Part shown: piece by piece, positions 40,012-50,027 of the stretch
Layout of the letters: every line of letters starts with the position of its first letter
How positions within the stretch are numbered: position 1 is the stretch's first letter
Source: Microdon myrmicae
Lineage: Eukaryota; Arthropoda; Insecta; Diptera; Syrphidae
Direction of reading: 5' to 3'
Length of the DNA stretch: 64,000 bases
Assembly (NCBI GenBank): GCA_963931805.1
Contig: OZ007496.1
Coordinates: 117,998,839-118,062,838, forward strand
Notes under the pieces: generated by a model
Seen by the model: only the letters and a program-made list of their open reading frames with translations
What the model was told of the DNA's origin: nothing
The model's database searches: none
Translations under genes and position numbers: made by a program

Positions 40012-42699
40012 ATGTTATTCTCATTAACCACAGAGTGTTTAGACCCATTCCAGGTTATGGTACAGGAATTTGTGAGTACAACAATTCCTCTACCTAACCA
40101 ACGCCGACATAAAGCCACGGTGTTTCATCATATAGAAACACGTGGTCCCCCGGTGAGCCAGCGTCCACGGCGACTGGCTCCGGAAAAATTACGAGCGGCG
40201 CGCGCGGAGTTCGAGCATATGATCGAACTAGGTATCTGCCAACCGTCGGACAGTCCCTGGGCAAGCCCACTCCACTTAGTGAAGAAACGTTCTGGTGAGT
40301 GGCGCCCATGTGGCGATTACAGGCTGTTGAACGCAGCAACTGTCCCGGACAGATACCCAATTGCACACCTCTACGATTTTTCGTACAAGTTACGAGGGTG
40401 CAATGTCTTCACTACCCTGGATCTCACCAGGGCATACCATCAAATTCCGGTGGCACCAGAAGACATCCCCAAGACCGCAGTCATTACACCTTTCGGACTC
40501 TTCGAGTTCAAAGTGCTGACTTTCGGCCTCAGGAATGCCGCACAGACATTCCAACGTTATATCGACACGGCTTTACGAGGTCTTAATTGCTGCCATGCTT
40601 ATCTTGATGACATTCTCATCGCCTCCAAAGACCACGCCGAACATAAACGCCACTTACGTCAGGTCCTAGAGCGCCTCCGTGAATTCGGTCTTGTCATCAA
40701 CCCAGAAAAGTGTCAATACGCCAAGGAGCAAATCACCTATCTGGGTTATGTCGTTGACAACCAGGGCATTCGCCCACTACCAGACCGTGTGGAGGCCCTC
40801 ATGAAGTATCCCCGGCCTACTAACGTGAGTGAGCTTCGTCGATTTTTGGGCATGCTGAACTTCTATCGTCCAACACTGAAGAACGCTGCCCAAGTTCAAG
40901 CTTCCCTAAATGAGTTTTTAAAAGGAGCTAAGCGCAATGATAAGCGCCCCATTAATTGGACAGAAGTCTCTGACCGAGCATTCCAACTGTCCAAAGAACA
41001 ATTGGCAAATGCCACCTTACTCCGATACCCTCTCGAGGGAGCGGCACTTTCTATCCAATGCGACGCATCGGATACCGCAATCGGAGCCGTCCTTGAACAG
41101 GACATTGAAGGCCGACCGGAACCACTTGGTTTCTTTTCAAGGAAACTGAGTCCCACTGAGCGACGTTACAGCGCCTACGACCGTGAATTGCTCGCGATCT
41201 ACAGCGCTGTTAAGTACTTCCGTCATATGATAGAAGGACGTTCGCTCTCTATTTTAACAGACCACAAGCCATTGGTCTATGCGTTCCGGAAGAAGTCGGG
41301 AAACGCCTCCCCCCGACAAGAGCGTCAATTAGACCTCATTGGGCAATATTCTACGGAGATAAGGCATATCTCCGGTAAACAGAATGTCACGGCGGACGCC
41401 CTTTCTCGAATCGATACGATTCATTTGCGTACCGCCTTGAATAACACTGACCTTGCCCTAGCTCAAGAGGAGGACGAACAGCTCAAGTCCCTCCTAACTG
41501 CCGATACGGCACTAGAGCTTAAGAAAATTACCCTTCGCGACCCTTTGGGCGAAATCTGGTGTGATGTCTCCACTGGAAACGCTAGACCTTACATTCCCGA
41601 GAAACTTCGTAAGGGCGTGTTCCAGGTTTACCACAACCCAGCCCACCCCAGCGGCCGAGCAACAGCCGCTGCTGTCCGTCGCAAATTCATTTGGCCCCGG
41701 ATGAATAAAGATCTCACCGGTTGGGCCCGTGCTTGTCTCCAGTGCCAGCGCTGCAAGGTAGCGCGACATAATGTACTGGAGCCAGCGCAATTCAAGCTTC
41801 CCACGGCACGCTTCGCCCATGTCCACATAGACATAGTGGGACCGCTTACTCCATCAAGAGGATTTTCTTATATCCTCACTATGATGGATCGCTGCACGCG
41901 ATGGCCAGAGGCGACACCTCTCCGGGCAGTTACTGCCGAATCAGTCGCCAAGGCCTTTTACTCAACTTGGGTCACACGTTTCGGTGTACCAACCACCATA
42001 ACTTCGGACCGAGGTCCACAATTTGAGGCGACGATTTTTAGGCAGCTAACAAATCTTCTCGGCTGCCAAAGGAGTCGTACCACCGCCTACCACCCGCAAT
42101 CAAATGGGATGATAGAGCGCTGGCACAGATCTCTTAAAGCCTCACTCATGTGTCATAATGACACACAATGGTTTGACGCCCTTCCAACTGTCCTCCTCGG
42201 CCTGAGGACAAGCATTAAGGAGGACCTGGGTGCTTCGGCAGCAGAGCTTACCTATGGTACCAACCTCCTTCTTCCAGGAGAACTTTTCCTGAATGGCGAA
42301 ACACCGCGTGACCAACTTCGTGAATTGGGACATCTCCGTGACCTGCTACGTAAGGTTAGTACAACCCCTGTAACCAGGCACGGCTCCAAAAAACTTTTCG
42401 TCCACCCTGAACTGCACAGCTGCACGCACGTCTTTGTCAGGGTGGATAAGGTCAAAAAACCCCTCGACCCACCTTATGATGGCCCATTCAAAGTCTTCCG
42501 CCGCATCAGTGACCGCGTCTTCGAGATCGACATTAGAGGCAAGCGATCCACGGTCAGCGTCGAAAGGCTTAAGCCCTGTTTTCTGGAAGCTTCCGCTCCA
42601 GAATCATCTCCATCTTCAAATACCACTCCTACACCACCGGCACAACCTCCCCGTACTCGCGCTCAGGCGCGCGCCCATAACCAACTTACCACCCCCTAA
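40012..42699 (+). CDS. Ty3/gypsy pol: reverse transcriptase, RNase H, integrase
   Basis: 895 codons without a break. RT: GICQPSDSPWASPLHLVKK, then DLTRAYHQIPV, with the catalytic YLDD box at residues 197-200 (40600-40611). RNase H: SIQCDASDTAIGAVLEQ to SILTDHKPLVYAF. Integrase: zinc-binding HHCC (His from about residue 541, CLQCQRC), catalytic Asp 607 (HIDIVGP), Asp 666 (TSDRGPQF) and Glu 702 (GMIERWH), giving D-D(35)-E spacing, and a basic C-terminal tail. The IVGP-x-TPSRGFSYILT-x-MDRCTRWPEA signature points to the CsRn1/Kabuki branch. The first residues (MLFSLTTECLD) may be junction-derived. It would need Gag and protease from elsewhere. Confidence 0.93.
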   Translation: MLFSLTTECLDPFQVMVQEFVSTTIPLPNQRRHKATVFHHIETRGPPVSQRPRRLAPEKLRAARAEFEHMIELGICQPSDSPWASPLHLVKKRSGEWRPCGDYRLLNAATVPDRYPIAHLYDFSYKLRGCNVFTTLDLTRAYHQIPVAPEDIPKTAVITPFGLFEFKVLTFGLRNAAQTFQRYIDTALRGLNCCHAYLDDILIASKDHAEHKRHLRQVLERLREFGLVINPEKCQYAKEQITYLGYVVDNQGIRPLPDRVEALMKYPRPTNVSELRRFLGMLNFYRPTLKNAAQVQASLNEFLKGAKRNDKRPINWTEVSDRAFQLSKEQLANATLLRYPLEGAALSIQCDASDTAIGAVLEQDIEGRPEPLGFFSRKLSPTERRYSAYDRELLAIYSAVKYFRHMIEGRSLSILTDHKPLVYAFRKKSGNASPRQERQLDLIGQYSTEIRHISGKQNVTADALSRIDTIHLRTALNNTDLALAQEEDEQLKSLLTADTALELKKITLRDPLGEIWCDVSTGNARPYIPEKLRKGVFQVYHNPAHPSGRATAAAVRRKFIWPRMNKDLTGWARACLQCQRCKVARHNVLEPAQFKLPTARFAHVHIDIVGPLTPSRGFSYILTMMDRCTRWPEATPLRAVTAESVAKAFYSTWVTRFGVPTTITSDRGPQFEATIFRQLTNLLGCQRSRTTAYHPQSNGMIERWHRSLKASLMCHNDTQWFDALPTVLLGLRTSIKEDLGASAAELTYGTNLLLPGELFLNGETPRDQLRELGHLRDLLRKVSTTPVTRHGSKKLFVHPELHSCTHVFVRVDKVKKPLDPPYDGPFKVFRRISDRVFEIDIRGKRSTVSVERLKPCFLEASAPESSPSSNTTPTPPAQPPRTRAQARAHNQLTTP

Positions 42700-42730
42700 C
42701 CTGCCTTACCTGTTTCGTGACTACGTCACT

Positions 42731-42743
42731 GGGGAGGGAGTGA
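42731..42743 (+). promoter_or_regulatory. Polypurine tract of the Ty3/gypsy element
   Basis: GGGGAGGGAGTGA lies immediately before the 3' LTR, the expected plus-strand priming site. Confidence 0.85.
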
Positions 42744-44506
42744 TGTGGGGCTTTTCAGGGCCCGAAGAGCCACGCATCGCTCGATCCCCACTATTCCAGG
42801 CGAACGACTTACCTCTCGGTCGAAATTCAGCAAGGTTGCGTAACCTTGCTACGGCATTTACTCCCAGCCAAATCGCCGGAATTATTACGGTTACCCAATC
42901 GGATACCTGTTTTGAATTTCTGTTAGGCAGCTTACCTATTCTGTGGGGGTTTTCCTTCCAAACCCCTTTTTTCTCCAACACCACCCCTGAAAAACATTAA
43001 ATCCACGGCAAAGCTTATCACCTTGCCGTGGCATCGAAAACTCACCCTCGGGCAGGCATGAATCCCTAAAAAACAGTAAGTCCACGGCAAAGCTTATCAC
43101 CTTGCCGTGGCATCGAAAATTCACCCCCGAGGCGTACATTATTCCCTAAAAAAACATTAAGTCCACGGCAAAGCTTATCACCTTGCCGTGGCATCGAAAA
43201 TTCACCCCCGAGGCGTATATTATCTCCTAAATAAAAAGCATAAGTCCACGGCAAAATCATCACATTGCCGTGGCATTCGAAATCCTATCTTTAGGCATAC
43301 GTTCTGCCAGGGCAGCTTGTTTCCATAGCCTTATGCTATGGAAACAACATCAACAAAGAGTTCCTTGTTGACTCGTTTATTTGTTTGCCCATGGCACTTC
43401 TCGCATGCGGCTATTTGCTCCTATTGGTTTGCTACCGCCGACAAGGTTTCTGCTGACGCAAACCAAACATTTCCCTGATTACCAGCAATCGCTGGCTTCC
43501 AATTATCGGTCCCCACGTTCAGAGGCCGCAATCAAGCAACGATCAAGATGCAGCCAGAAAATGTTTACTTTCAACATCTGGCAATGGCTGCACCCTATGT
43601 TCGTTGCAATGTTTAATCATCGGCAACCGAAATGATGATTTATGGCCTCCCATTAGGATGACCAAATCTTCGGTTTGGGTCTTTCACACCCCAGATGCTA
43701 GCGTTTGCATTCTTGGAAAATGCACTAGCGATGTTACCCTCCGTCCACGGTCGCCGAACGATCGTATGCATGGCATACACACACATGCGTAATGTATGCC
43801 TATCTCACCCGGTCCAATCACGATTAACTACCTCGAGTTAATCGTGTAACTCCGCCTCTTTTTCAGTTTCTTTGAGGTTCCCTTTTCTTGGATGATTTCC
43901 AATTAGTCAGCCTTTTTCCTTGGAGGCAGCTTGTGTGTGGCGAGACGTGAATTGAGTCGTGATATTTTATTCACGTCGACAGTTTAATTAATAGTTTTCG
44001 ATTACTTCTGATCCTGTCTTATCGTTTAAATTACTTTTAATGTGATCAGCAATTTGAGTCGTGATATTTTATTCACGTCGACAGTTTAATTAATAGTTTT
44101 CGATTACTCCTGATCCTGCCTTATCGTTTAAATTACTTTTAATGTGATCATCAATTTGAGTCGTTTAGTGCGTTTATTATATTTGACTTTTACGTTAACC
44201 AATTAACAAGACCGTCGGGATTTTGGTGTTATCGATGGTGCCTATTGGAAGCGGAAGATTATTTTGAATTAAACACTCACCTTAAAACAAAAGAAACTGT
44301 GCAAGTTGATTTTTTTATTTCGTTCACCATAAATAAATATTGTTCAGCCAGTGTATCACCAGTGCTGCGAAAAATCAATAAAAGAAGTTTAAAATAAACA
44401 CCGTGCGTTTTATTTGTTTGATTTTGCTCATGTGACAATTTCTCTGTAGTCAGTGGGTTTCTGTTGAATCCGCGTCCGTGCTGACGCACTAAAAGAAATT
44501 CCTACA
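42744..44506 (+). repeat. 3' LTR of the Ty3/gypsy element
   Basis: 1,763 bp, same start as the 5' LTR, ending TTCCTACA. From about 43865 it departs from the 5' LTR and carries its own 102-bp tandem unit (starts near 43952, 44054 and a partial at 44156) and different AATAAA signals (about 44332 and 44377). The four hairpin units recur at 43003-43273. Confidence 0.85.
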
Positions 44507-44510
44507 GACC

Positions 44511-45760
44511 AACGATCCACCAAAGGCTCCTGGTGGGTGGTTGATTATGCCCAACCCCAGGGCGCCCTAGGGTTATTAGATGTGCGCTCCGAAGTATTAT
44601 GCACCTAGGTATTTGAGGCGGCGTAGAGGGGCGTGTATAGCCTTTAGTTGGCGCTAAAGGGGAACCAGGTATAATGTCTCAGTCCGGCGGTATCGGTTTG
44701 ATTTGTGGACCGGTGTTGCTGAGTTAAGGGATCTAAGGACGAAGGTCCTGAAGTTTAAATAAAGGGGCAAAACCAGGTGTCCTGGTGGGTGCTGCTACGC
44801 GTAGTAGCTATGTTACGAGGGAAGCTGGCTTGCTGAAATCGGGTAGAAAAGTCGAGCATTGAGAACGGTTTCGCGTGATAACTGTCTTTGGCGTGCATGG
44901 GCGCCAATATTTGAACAGGGGCAGAACAAGTTGTTAGCGGTCAAGGAAAGTCGAGAAGGGTTGCGTGGGGTTGCGTGAAGGCTATGGTTGGTGAGCGTGA
45001 GCACCAACCTTCAGAAAAGTGACAGAAAAGGGTGAGGGTGTTTCACGCGAGACAAAACCGGGCGTCCTATAAATTATATACTACACGTAGTAGCTGTTGT
45101 TACATAAGGGGCCGGTTTGCAGAAAATGGGTGTTGGTAATGGCGAGCGTGTGCCCCAATATTTAGGCAAGGGCCGAAAAAGGAGATGTTGAAATAGAGGG
45201 CATTGTATGCCAATTTTTAAGGAGGGCCTGAAAGGGGTTGAAGTATTACGAGCAAGACTAAACCAGGCGTCCTATTGATTATGTGCTACGCGGAGTAGCT
45301 ATTGTTATATAAGGAGACGGTTTGAAAGGGTTAAATTGGGAGTTACGAAGAGACGAGAAGGTGAGCTGGGTCGCGTTCTGTCGAATCGAAAAGAATCGAG
45401 TGCGGGGAGCAACTGGGCATCCTATTGAATGATGCTACGCGTAGTAGCTAATGTGCAATGAGGAGCCGGCATCTGCGCGAATTAAAGCGAGTCTAGAGAG
45501 TTGAAAGAAGTCTAAGATGGTCGAGAAGTCGGGTGAACTCGCGTGGGTGAGTGTTGTCGAAGGAATGAATGGAGTCGTGAGACGACGAAAAAGAGTCGAG
45601 CGAAGTCGAAAAAAAGTGAAATGGAGTCGAATAGTCGAATGTGTGAGCGCGGAGTCAAAAGACGTCAAATGGAGTTGAGCGAGTCGTGAGAAATTGTGCA
45701 GAGTTGAAAAGAGTTGCGAATGTTATTGAAACGGTTGTGCTGTGGTATGTACCCCAATGG
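44511..45760 (-). repeat. Interior of the 13.5-kb element with four palindromic repeats
   Basis: A block with palindromic core GCTACGCGTAGTAGC occurs at 44794-44808, 45080-45094, 45285-45299 and 45434-45448. Each is preceded by an AACCAGGCGTCCTAT-like box and followed by TGTTATATAAGGAGCCGG-like DNA, with divergence between copies. No coding frame fits. Function is unknown. Confidence 0.6.
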
Positions 45761-47876
45761 GGCTTACAATGATTATTATTTTGTTTTAAAAATGTATAAA
45801 ATTTTGCAGCAACCGTTTTTATATTCAGTAAGGTTTACAGTATATCTGTGAATACTTATGATACCGGTGTTTCGTATTTTAGTTTGTTTTAATTGTTTGT
45901 TTTGACTAACAGTATATAAGCACGCTTAAAAACTATAAAGGTAGAAAATGGACAACAACTGAGGTTAAGAAAAGTTTGTTGCATCAAGATAAGTGTATCT
46001 GTTTAATATGTAAAATATCAAATTAAGCGACAGAAAAAACAGAAATTTGGGGAGAGCAACAAAACTAAAGGAAAACATAAAAATATATGTTATCTTGTTG
46101 CCTCTTGTGAATTATTTTTAATTTAAACAATGTTGCTTTATGTTTATATTTACTTTTTTTTTTAAATATATTGACTTTCTGGAACTTGTTTATCTAATTT
46201 TAGCACAATGTGACAAAATATCTGAAGCTCTAGGTATTCCTGAATTGTGGTTGTGTTAAAAGAGCTAAATTATTTTTTTTCTTTTTTTTTTTTTTGGTTA
46301 CCTTAATATATAGCTCTTTTCATGTATGTTAATACACTTTGTTTTTCTCAGTAACTACACAATAAGTGAGCTTAAAAGTAATTTTTGAAAGTGTTTCGAA
46401 AATTCATATCTATAAGGGTGTATTTATCATTATATGAAAGAACGAAAATATTATCGATATTAAATTATTCGAATGTTTTGATTTTTAAAAACGCACTGAA
46501 CTTATTTAATTGGCGCGTCTGTTTTTGTGTTTTAATGTATTAAAAAGGAAAGATAATAGCAAAACTGAGTATCTGTAATATATAATATAAAAGTATTATG
46601 TCTTTTTCGTACGTTAAAAGGTTACAAAACAACAATAGTTACGCACTCATACAAATGCATATATTTCCGGAGATATATGCATCCATATAAATGTCAATCT
46701 CTTTTGCAGTAGCCTTTATATATTTTTTCTTGTTTGAAAAACTGTTTATTTTCCTTTTATTTAAAACTGAAATATAAATTTTCCAAATATAATTTTATTA
46801 TATTTTACTATGATCTAGACAGCTAGGGTAATTTATATTGAAAATTACATTTCATTATGAGCAAGTACCACATCAAATAATTAGATGTAGGAAGAGTTGT
46901 TTTGTTTCTCTTTTATTCATGTGCGGCGCCATTTAAATGTGATAACATATTTACATACTTATATATACCAGGTTCAAGATTAAGATTCAATAAACTTGAA
47001 TAATCTTTAAAAGATTGATTTTATTCTTGTGATCCAAGATAAGATAATTCGTATGAATTTGGTGATCATTTTACGATCTGAAATGGATGTCTCTCGCGTT
47101 TATATTTCTCACTTTCAATTTCGGGTTTTCATTATTTTTTATGAGATTCATGTGTGTGCTTAGTATGTTTTACATTTCCTTCGTTGATGGAACAATGTAA
47201 TGTGAAATTATGTAATTACTTATTAATACCAAAACATATCGGGCAAAACCCGTATTTATACGTCAATAATTTTAATTTTAATTTTAAAGATACCAGATGG
47301 TAAGTAAATAACAAAATAAACGTTTTACAAGGAAGATTGTATTGTGCGTTTTGTTATTGCTGTTGGGTTGAAAAGGTTTTTTTTTTTAACTATATAGACT
47401 AAAGATGGATTATTTGCTTTTCAATATAACTTTTAAAATATCTACTGTCTATTAACAAACATTTTGATGGTCTGTTCTAATTTATTATTTATATTTGGTG
47501 GCTCGGAAGGGGCTCACCCAAGAAGGAAATGACGATTTGCGAACTGTATGAAAAAAAAGAGAAGAGGAAACCTGTGGTCCAGCGTCATGTTGTTACCTTG
47601 TGTTGCTAGTGATGATCCGGTGATGGAAACTGGTGCTGATGTTGGGGCGATGTTTTTGCCCATAGATTGTTTTTTTTTGGCAATTGCCGCCACAATTGCA
47701 CACTGCTAGTCATCGGTAACCGGTTTTACTTTTGATTCCCGAGCGAAGGTTCGCGAGTTCTTCGCTGGTCATCAAAAGTCACTGTCACAAAGGTTGAGCA
47801 GTTCAGCACCGCGTGTTCACTCAACAGAGTCACCAATGTTAAAAGCGCGCATGTTCAAAGGTTGCGGTGTTGTTCT
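45761..47876. other. AT-rich interior of the 13.5-kb element, no gene
   Basis: Very AT-rich to about 47490, then a mixed region to the primer site. I found no gag or pol similarity on either strand. A primer-site-like TTTGGTGGCTCGGAAGGGG at about 47492 on the plus strand is noted but has no LTR partner here. Confidence 0.55.
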
Positions 47877-47895
47877 GACACTCGCGGGTCACCAA
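47877..47895 (-). promoter_or_regulatory. Primer-binding-site-like sequence of the 13.5-kb element
   Basis: On the minus strand TTGGTGACCCGCGAGTGTC directly follows the LTR end CCCCCACA. The first nine bases after the leading T (TGGTGACCC) match the tRNA-Trp type; the rest diverges. Confidence 0.6.
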
Positions 47896-48370
47896 TGTGG
47901 GGGCACGAGATCGCGACGCCACATGGGCGAGAGTTCTACCTCGTCCCCACAATTCACTTAATGAAAGTCCGCCGTAACTAGTTCACCGAGGGGAAACATC
48001 ACACACCGGAGAAATAATAAAAACACGTCGCCAATACACGCGGAGAAATTAAACACAGTATTCCTTTGGTTGGAATGGTTACATGATATGTGAACCGAGG
48101 GTTTTTCTTTTCAGGTATTATTCTGGTAACGAATTGGTTTAGAATACCAAATAAGCAAACAAAGAAATCTTACTGAAAATTGTATGGGAAGGGATGCATG
48201 AAAAGGTCAGTTTTCTTTATTGGGATTTTAAGATTATAGATGGTGATCTATATAATGCGTGAAGCATTTACAGGTACTAATACTGTTGCATTAGCAAACT
48301 TAAGGGAGTAGGGTAGTAATTATGGAGATTTTTAAGTAAGTGGACCGTAGGGTTTGGCGGAACCGCTACA
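47896..48370 (-). repeat. 5' LTR of the 13.5-kb element
   Basis: 475 bp, partner of 34841-35315; it starts TGTAGCGGTTCCGCC on the minus strand. Confidence 0.85.
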
Positions 48371-48374
48371 GGGT

Positions 48375-50027
48375 CAAAAGGTCTCCCGTGGATCGCCTGC
48401 CACGGAATTCATTTTGACGATCATTCAGAAGTCCTTTGCGTTCCAAATATTTAATTTACTCGACATTAATGACTTTTTCCATCACCTTAGATAACATAGA
48501 CAGTAATGCTATCGGTTGGTAATTTTGTGGGACACACTTTTTCCCCTTCTTCGGGATTGGTTGAACTCGAACGATTTTCTGGGAGGTAGGAAATGTTTTC
48601 TGTGTATAAAAACAGCAAAAGAATTTGCTAAGAACCGACGACAGTTCTCGAGCACAGTTCTTAAGGACAATTGTTGGTATTCCACCCGAGTCGGTTGCTA
48701 TCTTACAATCCAGTCTACGTAAAATAGCTCGCGGACGGATTTTCACATCCTGCATTGAAGACTGCACCGGCGCAATTAAGGGTGGCGCCAAATGCCATCG
48801 AGCTTTGAATTCGCGGAAAACCAATTTGCGAATATATGATCTTTAGCCTTTGAATTCATCACTAATGCTCCGCTGCCCAGCACTAGCAGTGGAAAAGAGG
48901 AGAGAGGGAAGTTACTGCTGATACCCCATTGACCAGAAGGGACGGGAACCAGTTGCGCACTCAAGGAGTTTATTGTTCACCCTGTCATTGTGAACCTTCT
49001 TTGTGGTATCGATTGCCTGATTGCACGCGTTTCTGATTCTAACACAATTGGTTCTGTTGATTTCGGCGGATTGGAGCGCCGTTGTTTAAAGGCTCTATTT
49101 TTTGTCGTTGTAATCTGCTCGCATTTTTTATTAAACCAAGGTTTATCAGATGAATTTCGTGTGATGAAGTGCGAAATGAAAAGCTCGATCCCGAGAAGAA
49201 TAATGGCGCATGCGTTCTTTATCCTTTGAATTCATCACTAATGCCCCGCTGCCCGGCACAAGCAGTGGAAAAGAGGAGAGAGGGAAGTTACTGCTGATAC
49301 CCCATTGACCAGAAGGGACGGGAACCAGTTGCGCACTCAAGGAGTTTATTGTTCACCCTGTCATTGTGAACCTTCTTTGTGGTATCGATTGCCTGATTGC
49401 ACACGTTTCTGATTCTAACAAAATTGGTTCTGTTGATTTCGGCGGATTGGAGCGCCGTTGTTTAAAGGCTCTATTTTTTGTCGTTGTAATCTGCTCGCAT
49501 TTTTTATTAAACCAAGGTTTATCAGATGAATTTCGTGTGATGAAGTGCGAAATGAAAAGCTCGATCCCGAGAAGAATAATGGCGCATGCGTTAACATTGA
49601 AGTCTCCAAAGCATACCTCCGACCATGGAAATGATGCGAAGAAATCTCGCAAATCGTCCCAGTTAGTAGCTCTATACCCCCATATATGGCGAAGGTGTCT
49701 AGGTCGGTTATTCGTTTGAAATGCAAGTGGTTGCGCGACCAATACCCAGCCGTGATCTGAGTTTCCCAGTGGCGCAACAAAACGCTCTCCTCGGATGTCA
49801 AAAACAGAACCAGGGTGTTCGCATAATCGCCTCGGCTATCCGGCACTCGCGCAGGTTCCTCCGCAAATTGAAACCAAATTGCGGCTAATCGCGAAAGTCT
49901 CCGCCAGCCTCCCAGCCTCGTCGATTCGGTTAGAATGTACCAACCAGCCGGAATGTGTTAGAATGTACCAATCGCCAAGGACGACTATCTCAGAAGCCGG
50001 GTGGTTGGCCTATATCTGTAGCGTTTC
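48375..50027 (-). pseudogene. I/Nimb-type LINE fragment, right flank of the 13.5-kb insertion
   Basis: Minus-strand order from the right: endonuclease part (VFDIRGERFVAPLGNSDHGW near 49790; LRHIWGYRATNWDDLRDFF and EVCFGDFNVNA near 49600-49680), a following region containing a tandem duplication, then the RT start (GGIPTIVLKNCARELSSV near 48680; FPTSQKIVRVQPIPKKGKKC with NYQPIALLSMLSKVMEKVI near 48490-48600). It is cut on the right by an LTR at 50028 and on the left by the 13.5-kb element. Multiple shifts make it non-functional. Confidence 0.78.
48847..49598. repeat. 376-bp tandem duplication inside the LINE
   Basis: CCTTTGAATTCATCACTAATG starts both copies (48847 and 49223); the units run 48847-49222 and 49223-49598 with only a handful of differences. 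The duplication lies in the endonuclease-RT linker, so it postdates the LINE insertion. Confidence 0.85.

Larger units (their letters stand above)
37202..44506 (+). mobile_element. Ty3/gypsy element (CsRn1-like), recent, with unlike LTR tails
   Basis: The unit reads LTR 37202-38983, primer site 38985-, interior, pol ORF 40012-42699, polypurine tract 42731-42743 and LTR 42744-44506. GACC flanks both sides (37198-37201; 44507-44510). The first ~1,121 bp of the two LTRs appear identical, showing a young insertion, but their last ~650 bp are only loosely related. It lies within the non-coding interior of the 13.5-kb element, in the opposite orientation. It encodes pol but no gag or protease. Confidence 0.9.
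34841..48370 (-). mobile_element. Large non-coding LTR element (LARD-like) carrying nested elements
   Basis: Two 475-bp LTRs (34841-35315 and 47896-48370) with near-identical sequence flank the unit. GGGT occurs immediately outside both ends (34837-34840; 48371-48374), and the flanking DNA is one LINE that rejoins across the element. On the minus strand the 5' LTR is followed by a primer-type site (TTGGTGACCCGCGAG) and the 3' LTR is preceded by a purine tract (GGGGCGGGAGTAC). After removing the nested gypsy element (37202-44506) and solo LTR, about 4 kb of interior remains with no recognisable gag or pol on either strand, as in LARD elements. Confidence 0.8.

Noticed and set aside
40094..40366. 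Minus-strand and alternate-phase frames across pol
   Set aside because: They are shadows of the 895-codon pol frame, which has all catalytic motifs.
45435..45668. A Ser/Thr/Phe-rich minus-strand frame in the 13.5-kb element
   Set aside because: It derives from GAGTCGA-type repetitive DNA and has no gag or pol similarity.
47485..47520. A plus-strand primer-binding site (TTTGGTGGCTCGGAAGGGG)
   Set aside because: No LTR ends at this point and no partner repeat exists in the window.
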